NCBI GenBank assembly: GCA_016867055.1
Contig: VGKN01000010.1
Span: 1 to 14,975, forward strand
Length of the DNA: 14,975 bases
DNA from: Candidatus Omnitrophota bacterium
GTDB taxonomy: Bacteria; Omnitrophota; Koll11; VGKN01
Reading direction: 5' to 3'
Numbering within the stretch: the first letter of the stretch is position 1; each line of letters starts with the position of its first letter. The position numbers and the translations under genes are program-made. The notes below the pieces were generated by a model that did no database searches, was not told the DNA's origin, and saw only the letters and a list, made by a program, of their open reading frames with translations. Positions 5,930 through 12,018 of the stretch are shown here, piece by piece.

Positions 5930-6004
5930 TCCCGAATGAAGCAATCCAAAAGATTGTAACTTCGGGATCCCGAAGCGTTTCTAAAGAAATTGCTACATTC
6001 GGGA
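5930..6004. repeat. Composite palindromic element between miaB and the SPOR gene
   Basis: The outer arms 5930-5945 and 5989-6004 pair at 15 of 16 positions. Inside lies a perfect 16-bp palindrome, CTTCGGGATCCCGAAG, at 5960-5975. Two weaker hairpins, CAATC/GATTG at 5942-5956 and TTTC/GAAA at 5978-5989, overlap the outer stem and are alternatives to parts of it. The whole can fold as a branched, cloverleaf-like structure. No T tract follows, so it is more like a REP or MITE-type element than a terminator. The core word TTCGGGA/TCCCGAA recurs in the purH leader. Confidence 0.75.
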
Positions 6005-6022
6005 CAAATATCAAAAGTCAAA

Positions 6023-6796
6023 ATGGGAAACCATAAATACCTAATTACAGTTATAATTTTGCTTCCTATTTTTTTAAATACCGAATGGCTACTTGCAAAA
6101 GATAGTTCATTGCTTAAATTAGAAGAACTTCTTTTAAAAGGGGACTATATAAAACTTAACTATGAATGTAATTATCTACTTACTAAATCTAATCTGAAAG
6201 ATAAGGATAGAGTTTATCATATCTTGGCCATTTCTCTTTTAAAACAGAGTAGATTCAAAGAGGCAAGGGAGGTTTTAGAAAAGGTAAAATTAGAATTTCA
6301 AAACAGCCCTATTTTAGATGATGCAGAGGTATCTATAGCGGACAGCTATTTTCTTGAAGGTAATTTTGAAGAGGCATCTTTAAGATATAAAAATGTTCTT
6401 ATGAATTATCCGAAGACAAAAAATTTATGTTTTGTATATCTGAGGCTTGGAGAAAGTTTGAAGAATATGGGTAATTTAGAGGAGGCAAAATATTATTTTG
6501 ATTTGTTAAGGAAAGGATTCCCTTCAAGTTTTGAGTGTGCCCAAATTCCGATTTCAAAAAATGCTGTTGATTCTTTTTATACTGTGCAAGTAGGTTCATT
6601 TAGTAAATCAACAAATGCAAGAAGGTTGTGCGATGAACTATTAAATAAGGGATATGATGCGTATATAACTAAGATGGAGGATAATCAAAGAACGCTCTAC
6701 AGGGTAAGGGTGGGGCATTTCCAGTCACGACTTGAGGCAGAATATCAAGAAGATAGACTTAAGAAGGAGAATTATCCTACAAAGATTTGTCCATAA
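6023..6796 (+). CDS. TPR-like and SPOR-domain envelope protein
   Basis: The 257-residue protein begins with a short basic stretch and a hydrophobic segment (LITVIILLPIFL), read as a signal peptide or N-terminal anchor with possible cleavage near residue 25. Residues about 30-165 form helical TPR-like repeats (for example RFKEAREVLEKV, NFEEASLRYKNVL, NLEEAKYYFDLL), similar to BamD/YbgF-type periplasmic proteins. Residues 184-256 are a SPOR domain (FYTVQVGSFS ... LYRVRVGHFQ), a fold that binds glycan strands stripped of stem peptides at division septa. I chose ATG 6023 over an upstream TTG at 5990 because the latter lies in the palindromic element and would place charged residues before the signal sequence. 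No strong Shine-Dalgarno is seen. The 3' end overlaps the miaA start. The role is probably in cell wall or septum organisation; the partner is unknown. Confidence 0.8.
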   Translation: MGNHKYLITVIILLPIFLNTEWLLAKDSSLLKLEELLLKGDYIKLNYECNYLLTKSNLKDKDRVYHILAISLLKQSRFKEAREVLEKVKLEFQNSPILDDAEVSIADSYFLEGNFEEASLRYKNVLMNYPKTKNLCFVYLRLGESLKNMGNLEEAKYYFDLLRKGFPSSFECAQIPISKNAVDSFYTVQVGSFSKSTNARRLCDELLNKGYDAYITKMEDNQRTLYRVRVGHFQSRLEAEYQEDRLKKENYPTKICP

Positions 6797-7758
6797 AAAC
6801 AAAGTTAAAAAAAGAAAATGTTATTTTTTTAGTAGGACCAACAGCAGTTGGGAAGACGGCTGTTGCCTACTTTCTTGCTAAAAGACTCAGTGCTTGCATA
6901 ATATCCTGCGATTCTATGCAGGTGTATAAGGGTATGAATATCCTTACCTCAAAATCACCACTTGAGGTTAGGAGAAAAATTCCGCATTATCTTATAGATA
7001 TAGTCTCGCCTGAAAGCGAATATTCCTGTGCAGACTATGCAAAGGATGCTTTGAAAAAAATTGAATATGTTTTATCCCTATCAAAAATACCGCTTGTGGT
7101 GGGCGGGAGCGGGCTTTATGTAAAGACGCTTATTGATGGGATATTTTCTGGACCAAGCAGGGATGAAAACTTAAGAAAAAGTCTGTATAAAGAGATTGAA
7201 GAGAAGGGAACGGGTGTGTTATTTGAGAGGCTTAAGAAGTTAGACCCAAAAACTGCCTCAAGAATAAATCCTAAAGACGTCCGGCGTATTGTAAGGGCGC
7301 TTGAGGTATATATGTTAGCTAAAGAACCCATATCAGATTTGAAAAAAGAAACAAGCGGGATTTCAGAGGATTACAATATTATTATAATCGGGTTAAACAG
7401 GGAACGCCGTGATTTGTATTCCAGAATAGATAAAAGGGTAGATGAGATGTTTAGAGATGGATTGGTTGACGAAATAAAGCATTTGGGAAAGTTAAGACTT
7501 AGCCAGAGTGCGTCCCAGGCGCTGGGGATGAAAGAGGTGGTGGGTTATTTAAAAGGAGATTATAATATAAATGAGGCAAAAAGGTTTTTAAAGAGGAATA
7601 CGCGGCACTTTGCCAAGAGGCAACTTACGTGGTTTCGTATGGATAAGAGAATAAAGTGGTTTGAGATAAAAGAAGATGAAATGCCAGAAAAAACTGCGGA
7701 TAGGGTATATGGATATTTGGAGGATATAATTGGAAAAAGCGGCATTAGTTGTGGTTGA
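6787..7758 (+). CDS. miaA: tRNA dimethylallyltransferase MiaA
   Basis: MiaA transfers the dimethylallyl group from DMAPP to A37 of tRNAs reading UNN codons, making the i6A37 that MiaB then methylthiolates. The 323 residues show the P-loop GPTAVGKT (17-24), the catalytic-aspartate region DSMQVYKGM (42-50) and VGGSGLYVKTLIDG (105-118), with a C-terminal part rich in basic residues as in the family; length is normal. The only sensible start is TTG 6787, which overlaps the end of the SPOR gene by 10 bp. AAGGAG at 6764-6769 is rather far away (17 bases), so coupling to the upstream gene is likely. The 3' end overlaps hflX by 29 bp. Membership of one transcript with miaB, the SPOR gene and hflX is well supported by spacing. 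Confidence 0.95.
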   Translation: MSIKTKLKKENVIFLVGPTAVGKTAVAYFLAKRLSACIISCDSMQVYKGMNILTSKSPLEVRRKIPHYLIDIVSPESEYSCADYAKDALKKIEYVLSLSKIPLVVGGSGLYVKTLIDGIFSGPSRDENLRKSLYKEIEEKGTGVLFERLKKLDPKTASRINPKDVRRIVRALEVYMLAKEPISDLKKETSGISEDYNIIIIGLNRERRDLYSRIDKRVDEMFRDGLVDEIKHLGKLRLSQSASQALGMKEVVGYLKGDYNINEAKRFLKRNTRHFAKRQLTWFRMDKRIKWFEIKEDEMPEKTADRVYGYLEDIIGKSGISCG

Positions 7759-8998
7759 TTTTTATAAAAATAAGGACGACTGGAGCCTTGAGGATTCCCT
7801 TGAAGAATTAAGAACGCTGGTGGTTTCTTCAGGCGCCTCCTGTGAATTAGAGTTTCTCTGTAAAAGAGATACACCTGCCCCAAATTATTTTATAGGAAAG
7901 GGTAAGACAGAGGAACTCGCATTTTTATGCCAAGAGAATGATATTGATATGGTGGTTTTCAATGATGACCTTTCTGGAACACAACAGAGAAATTTGGAGG
8001 AGATATTAGATGTAAAGACCATTGACAGAACGCAGTTAATACTTGATATCTTTGCCCAGCGCGCTATGAGTCTTGAGGGAAGACTTCAGGTAGAACTTGC
8101 ACAATTAGAGTATCTTCTTCCGCGTCTTGTTGGTATGGGTATAATTCTATCAAGACTTGGCGGCGGCATAGGAACAAGAGGGCCCGGCGAACAAAAACTT
8201 GAGGTGGATAGAAGACGTATCAAAAAGAGAATAACGAAATTAAGAAAAGAGATAGACGAATACCAGAGAATAAAGCAGTTTCAGGCAAAAAAGAGAAAGG
8301 AGGAGCAGGTAGCGAGTTGCGCCATAATAGGATACACAAACGCAGGCAAATCCACACTTCTTAATAATCTGACAGAGTCCAATGTGGTAGTGCGCGACCA
8401 GATGTTTAGCACCCTTGATCCTATAGCAAGGAGATTTACCCTTACAAATAATCAAAAGATAATCCTTATGGATACAGTGGGTTTTATCCATAGACTTCCT
8501 TTACATCTTATAGAGGCATTTAAGGCGACATTGGAAGGTTTAAAGAGTGCAGATTTACTTATCCATGTATTAGATATAAGCCATCCACTTGTTTATAAAC
8601 AAAATGAGTCAGTGCTTGAGATTTTGGATGAACTTGGAGTATTGGATAGGCCGATAATAAATGCGCTGAACAAGATAGACAAGATTGAGGATAGAGATTT
8701 ATTGCAGGAACTACAGCCGGATTTCAAAAATTCCGTGTGCATATCGGCAAAGACAAAGGAAAACCTTAACCTATTAATAGATAAGATAATGTTTCAATTC
8801 CAAAATATGAGGCAGATTATAAGGGTGCTTATTCCTCATGATAAAATGAATCTTTTAAATATGCTTTATGAAGAAGGAAATGTTCTAAAAAAAGAATTTA
8901 GGAACGACAAGGTGTATGTTGAAGCAGAGGTGTCGGATAGACTGAAGAGTATAGTATGCGAAAAATACAAATGCGAAATAAAAGATAGTAACGAGTAA
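7730..8998 (+). CDS. hflX: GTPase HflX
   Basis: HflX is a ribosome-associated GTPase that splits stalled or stress-hibernating 70S ribosomes. The 422 residues include the HflX N-terminal domain with IGKGKTEEL (55-63) and the glycine-rich GIGTRGPGE (146-154). A helical linker follows, then the G domain: G1 GYTNAGKST (201-209), FSTLDP (226-231), G3 DTVGF (248-252) and G4 NKID (314-317). TTG 7730 is supported by GGAGGA at 7719-7724, five bases upstream, and by the family-like start ALVVVD. The first 29 bp overlap miaA. Linkage of miaA and hflX recalls the E. coli miaA-hfq-hflX arrangement, here without hfq. The last codons and stop (TAA 8996-8998) are formed by a heptamer tandem repeat, so the natural C-terminus may have been altered. 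Confidence 0.95.
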   Translation: MEKAALVVVDFYKNKDDWSLEDSLEELRTLVVSSGASCELEFLCKRDTPAPNYFIGKGKTEELAFLCQENDIDMVVFNDDLSGTQQRNLEEILDVKTIDRTQLILDIFAQRAMSLEGRLQVELAQLEYLLPRLVGMGIILSRLGGGIGTRGPGEQKLEVDRRRIKKRITKLRKEIDEYQRIKQFQAKKRKEEQVASCAIIGYTNAGKSTLLNNLTESNVVVRDQMFSTLDPIARRFTLTNNQKIILMDTVGFIHRLPLHLIEAFKATLEGLKSADLLIHVLDISHPLVYKQNESVLEILDELGVLDRPIINALNKIDKIEDRDLLQELQPDFKNSVCISAKTKENLNLLIDKIMFQFQNMRQIIRVLIPHDKMNLLNMLYEEGNVLKKEFRNDKVYVEAEVSDRLKSIVCEKYKCEIKDSNE

Positions 8999-9021
8999 CG
9001 CGTAATCAGTAACAAGTAATT
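8987..9021. repeat. Heptamer tandem repeat spanning the hflX stop codon
   Basis: Five 7-base units follow one another: AGTAACG, AGTAACG, CGTAATC, AGTAACA, AGTAATT. The hflX stop codon is created inside the second unit. Because the unit contains TAA, such a repeat ends a reading frame wherever the phase allows. From 9022 to the nitroreductase ribosome binding site I see only AT-rich sequence without a clear promoter or terminator. Confidence 0.8.
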
Positions 9022-9123
9022 AAAACAAAAACTCAAAGATATATTTAGCTCAAAAATACCCAGCAGAAAAAAATAGGTGAAATAAGACGAGTATATAGTT
9101 CATTAACAGTGAGGAGGTAAGGG

Positions 9124-9732
9124 ATGAGGTTATATAGACTTATAAATGCGGTTTTCGTTACTCTGATACTATTGACAGGTTTATGTTTCGCACAGGAAAA
9201 TGTGGCAAAGTCAAAAGATGCCTTAAGCGTTATCCATTCGCGTAAGAGTGTAAGGCAATATACAGGCGTGGCGCCAAGCAAGGAGCAGTTAATGACTCTC
9301 TTAAAGGCAGGTATGGCAGCGCCTACTGCAATGGATAAAAGGCCATGGGCATTTGTTGTGGTTACGGATAAGGATATGTTAAGTAAGCTTGCAGAAGGTT
9401 TGCCTTATTCTAAGATGATTGTTCCTGCAGGAAGCGCAATTATTGTATGCGCAGATCTTACTAAAACAGTGGAAGGAGAGGCAAAAGAGTTTTGGATTCA
9501 GGACTGCTCGGCTGCTTCTGAGAATATCCTCCTTGCTGCAGAGGCAATTGGACTGGGCGCAGTCTGGACAGGAGCATATCCCATAACCAAAAATGTGGAA
9601 TTTATCCAGAAAACCCTCGGCATTCCCGAAAATGTCATTCCCTTAAACGTGATTGCAGTCGGCAATCCGGTAGGCATTGAAAAACCCAAGGAAAAATTTG
9701 ACCCAGCCAATATACATTGGGAAAAATGGTAG
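9124..9732 (+). CDS. Exported nitroreductase-family protein
   Basis: The 202-residue protein has an N-terminal signal peptide (basic MRLYR, hydrophobic INAVFVTLILLTGL, likely signal peptidase I cleavage after A23). The cysteine before it does not fit a lipobox well. The mature part is a nitroreductase-family flavoprotein: SVIHSRKSVRQYTG, the FMN-contacting start, at about 35-48; AAPTAMDKRPWAFVVV at about 65-80; and the C-terminal GLGAVWTGAYP and IAVGNPVGIEKP segments. Such enzymes bind FMN and transfer two electrons from NAD(P)H or another donor to nitro compounds, quinones or unknown substrates. Export is less usual for this cofactor-dependent family and makes the electron donor uncertain. 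A strong Shine-Dalgarno (GAGGAGG at 9111-9117) fixes the start. It stands alone, with repeats downstream. Confidence 0.88.
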   Translation: MRLYRLINAVFVTLILLTGLCFAQENVAKSKDALSVIHSRKSVRQYTGVAPSKEQLMTLLKAGMAAPTAMDKRPWAFVVVTDKDMLSKLAEGLPYSKMIVPAGSAIIVCADLTKTVEGEAKEFWIQDCSAASENILLAAEAIGLGAVWTGAYPITKNVEFIQKTLGIPENVIPLNVIAVGNPVGIEKPKEKFDPANIHWEKW

Positions 9733-9806
9733 GGAAAATAATTCCAGCGAGAATAATTCTGCGATTCCGGTAATTTCGGGATACAATACTTATCTATACA
9801 ATAATT

Positions 9807-9978
9807 AAGTAATGTGTCCCCCGATTTCACCGATTTCATATAAAGTAATGTGTCCCCCGATTTCACCGATTTCATATAAAGTAATGTGTCCCCCGATTTC
9901 ATATACACCCGATTTATAGATTCCGATTTATTAAGTAATGTGTCCCCCGATTTGCCGATTTGCCCCGATTTGATTCAC
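9807..9978. repeat. 36-bp tandem repeat with a fourth, expanded unit
   Basis: The word AAGTAATGTGTCCCCCGA begins at 9807, 9843, 9879 and 9933. The first two units are identical 36-mers whose second half repeats CCGATTTCA. The third is extended to 54 bases with extra CGATTT copies, and the fourth decays into CGATTTG/CCCGATTTG words up to the gene remnant. Spacings of 36, 36 and 54 are all multiples of 18. Every unit is followed directly by the next with no unique spacers, so this is not CRISPR. Open frames on both strands through it (for example a KSGDTLL repeat on the minus strand) arise from the period being a multiple of three. Confidence 0.9.
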
Positions 9979-10098
9979 GATTTCATTGTCGGAATGAGAT
10001 TACACGATGAGTATGAGTTGGCGCCGGGAAACTGGACGTTTCAGGTTTTTCTGGATAACAAGTTGGTTGTGAGCCAGACGTTTACGGTTGTGAAATGA
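9979..10098 (+). pseudogene. 3' remnant of a gene, probably a secreted beta-rich protein
   Basis: About 40 codons reading DFIVGMRLHDEYELAPGNW and continuing TFQVFLDNKLVVSQTFTVVK look like a genuine C-terminus: a PGxWTFQV strand, a turn, and a closing strand before the stop, as seen in immunoglobulin-like or DUF3859-like secreted domains. Upstream the same frame runs into the CGATTT tandem repeats, so any longer open frame starting at 9886 is repeat-encoded. The best reading is that the 5' part of a gene was lost and replaced by repeat DNA. ATG 9994 could still start a short peptide, but no ribosome binding site is evident. Confidence 0.55.
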
Positions 10099-10165
10099 TT
10101 TTAAATATAACATTGTTGCGGAAAAACCACGAGACAGAAGAATCAAAAATTTTCTAAAATCCCCA

Positions 10166-10194
10166 TTGAAAGCTTTTTGTTTGTTTGGTATAAT
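10166..10194 (+). promoter_or_regulatory. Strong sigma-70-type promoter of purH
   Basis: TTGAAA at 10166-10171 and a perfect TATAAT at 10189-10194 are separated by exactly 17 bases. Transcription would begin near 10201, giving purH a leader of about 110 bases. The 67 bases between the gene remnant and the -35 box contain nothing else that I recognise. Confidence 0.8.
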
Positions 10195-10200
10195 TTAAGC

Positions 10201-10304
10201 CCATTTTATTTGTCCCTCGCTTAAACGTGCTAAAATTCTCCATGATAATTTTAGCATAAGCTCGGGATAAATTCGTCCCGATACTTCGGGACTAATTTAG
10301 GAGG
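10201..10304 (+). promoter_or_regulatory. Structured purH leader with two competing hairpins
   Basis: Nearly the whole leader is base-paired. Hairpin A (10208-10272) stacks ATTTGTCCC/GGGATAAAT, GCTTA/TAAGC and a perfect ten-pair TGCTAAAATT/AATTTTAGCA with a 9-base loop. Hairpin B (10268-10299) has TAAATT/AATTTA outside and GTCCCGA-TACT-TCGGGAC inside. They share bases 10268-10272, so the full forms are mutually exclusive. B ends one base before the Shine-Dalgarno GGAGG (10300-10304), seven bases from the purH ATG. No T tract follows either stem, so control of ribosome access or mRNA stability is more plausible than termination. The layout does not match purine riboswitches I know. It may instead be two adjacent dispersed palindromes. 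Confidence 0.55.
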
Positions 10305-10310
10305 TATGTT

Positions 10311-11867
10311 ATGCTCAAAATCAAGCGTGCATTGGTAAGCGTGTCGGATAAGACGGGACTAGAGGAACTAGTAAAAGTATTAAATGAGTTTAAGGTGGAG
10401 ATATTATCCACTGGTGGGACATTTAAGATGATAGAATCTTTAGGGATACCTGTTAAGCAGGTTTCTGATTACACGGGGTTTCCTGAGATGCTGGACGGTA
10501 GGGTTAAAACCCTTCATCCTAAGGTTCACGCAGGTCTACTTGCAAGAAGGGATTTAGCTGAGCATATGAAGCAGGTGGAGGAGCATAATATCGGACTTAT
10601 AGATATGGTGGTGGTAAATCTGTATCCCTTTGAGAAAGTGGCTTCAAAGCCGGATGCGCCGATAGAGGGAGCGATTGAAAATATAGATATAGGTGGGCCG
10701 TCTATGCTTCGCTCTGCGGCAAAAAATTATAAATCAGTTGCTGTGGTGTGCAATAATGCAAGGTATTCCCAAATAATAAAAGAGTTAAAAACAAATAGCG
10801 GCTGTTTGTCCGAAGGTTTATTAAGAGAGCTTGCGGCAGAGGTATTTGCAAGGACCTCTTCCTATGACAGCGCAATAGCAATATTTTTCAGGGAGAAAGT
10901 ATTGGGAATAAAAAGAGAGACCGTTGACAGGTTTACACTTGATTACACAAAAAAGATGGATTTAAGATACGGCGAAAATCCGCATCAGAGGGCAGCGCTT
11001 TACATAGATAAGGACGCTGAAGGAATTTCTGTGGCAGGTGCACCACAACTTCATGGAAAGGAGATGTCGTTTAATAACTTCCTTGATTTAAATGCGGCAT
11101 ATGAGATAGCAAATGAGTTTGAGGAGCCGACCGCCGTGATAATCAAGCACACAAACCCCTGCGGAGTTGCCTCGGCCGATACGCTGGATAAGGCATTTAA
11201 AGATGCGCTTTCCTGCGATAAACTGTCTGCATTCGGAGGGATTATAGGATTCAATAGAATGTTAGATAAAAAGACAGCGGTTGCGATATCTAAGAGCGGA
11301 TTTTTTGAGTGTATAATAGCGCCTGATTATGGGAAAGATGCATTAGAGCTATTAAAAGAAAAAAAGAATATAAGACTTATGAAAATATCTCCAAAAAAAC
11401 TATCCAAAAAAGAAGTAGATTTGAAAAAGATAAACGGTGGTCTTCTTGTCCAGGATAAGGATGAAGGTGTGTTGGATTTAAAAACGCTTAAATATATAAC
11501 CAAGAAAAAACCTACAAAGGCACAGTTAGAATCGCTTATATTTGGCTGGAAGGTGGCAAAACATGTGAAGTCAAATGCAATAGTGCTTACAAAGGGTAAA
11601 AAAACAGTGGGCGTAGGCGCAGGTCAGATGAGCAGGGTTGATTCCACTCTTATAGCAATAAGAAAAGCAGGCAAACTCGCAAAGAACTCTTGCCTTGCAA
11701 GTGATGCCTTCTTTCCAAAAGAGGATGCCATAGAGGTTGCCAAAAAGTCAAAGATTTCTGCCATAATTCAACCCGGTGGTTCAATAGCAGATGAGGAGAT
11801 TATAAAGAAAGCCAACCAATTCAAAATCGCTATGGTGTTTACAGGAATAAGGCATTTTAAACACTGA
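10311..11867 (+). CDS. purH: Bifunctional AICAR transformylase / IMP cyclohydrolase PurH
   Basis: PurH catalyses the last two steps of IMP synthesis: formylation of AICAR with 10-formyl-tetrahydrofolate, then ring closure. The 518 residues are a normal length. The N-terminal MGS-like cyclohydrolase domain shows STGGTFKM (33-40) and DGRVKTLHPKVHAG (62-75). The transformylase domain shows LRYGENPHQRAALY and KHTNPCGVA (279-287), whose Lys-His pair is catalytic in the family, and near the end VGVGAGQMSRVDS and SDAFFPKEDA. ATG 10311 follows GGAGG at seven bases. It has its own promoter and structured leader and is separated from folC by 151 bases, so it is probably a single-gene unit or reads through into folC. 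Its folate cofactor links it to folC and folE downstream. Confidence 0.97.
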   Translation: MLKIKRALVSVSDKTGLEELVKVLNEFKVEILSTGGTFKMIESLGIPVKQVSDYTGFPEMLDGRVKTLHPKVHAGLLARRDLAEHMKQVEEHNIGLIDMVVVNLYPFEKVASKPDAPIEGAIENIDIGGPSMLRSAAKNYKSVAVVCNNARYSQIIKELKTNSGCLSEGLLRELAAEVFARTSSYDSAIAIFFREKVLGIKRETVDRFTLDYTKKMDLRYGENPHQRAALYIDKDAEGISVAGAPQLHGKEMSFNNFLDLNAAYEIANEFEEPTAVIIKHTNPCGVASADTLDKAFKDALSCDKLSAFGGIIGFNRMLDKKTAVAISKSGFFECIIAPDYGKDALELLKEKKNIRLMKISPKKLSKKEVDLKKINGGLLVQDKDEGVLDLKTLKYITKKKPTKAQLESLIFGWKVAKHVKSNAIVLTKGKKTVGVGAGQMSRVDSTLIAIRKAGKLAKNSCLASDAFFPKEDAIEVAKKSKISAIIQPGGSIADEEIIKKANQFKIAMVFTGIRHFKH

Positions 11868-12018
11868 CTTATTCAGTAATGGTAACGTTCATCGGTTACG
11901 AAACCCGTATCGTTTAACGGCTATGTCTTGCGTCTTTAAAACGTAACCCTAACCCAACAACGCAACGGGCGTCATTACCCTAACCGTTTTACGATACAAC
12001 CTCGCATTTTTTAATACA
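11868..12018. other. purH-folC spacer with nested inverted repeats
   Basis: The spacer is rich in TAACC/GGTTA-like words that pair in several ways. GTATCGTTTAACGG (11907-11920) pairs with 11984-11997 at 12 of 14 positions. Inside it, TTGCGT (11928-11933) pairs with ACGCAA (11960-11965). Alternatively, GGTTACG (11894-11900) pairs with CGTAACC (11942-11948). A T run at 12006-12012 follows at some distance, but the fit to an intrinsic terminator is poor. I see neither a convincing promoter nor a Shine-Dalgarno before folC. Confidence 0.5.

Noticed and set aside
5990..6022. TTG start at 5990 for the SPOR-domain gene
   Set aside because: It lies within the palindromic element and would add a charged stretch ahead of the signal sequence; ATG 6023 gives a normal N-terminus.
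9498..9908. Minus-strand open frame with repeated KSGDTLL
   Set aside because: Its N-terminal part is made by the 36-bp tandem repeat and the rest is antisense to the nitroreductase.
9807..9953. CRISPR array
   Set aside because: Units are directly adjacent with no unique spacers of similar length, and no cas genes are present.
9886..10098. Intact 70-residue gene
   Set aside because: The first half is encoded by CGATTT repeats and only the last 40 codons look like protein, so it is listed as a remnant.
10201..10304. Purine riboswitch before purH
   Set aside because: The leader forms two simple hairpins and lacks the three-way junction with conserved loops of the known purine aptamer.
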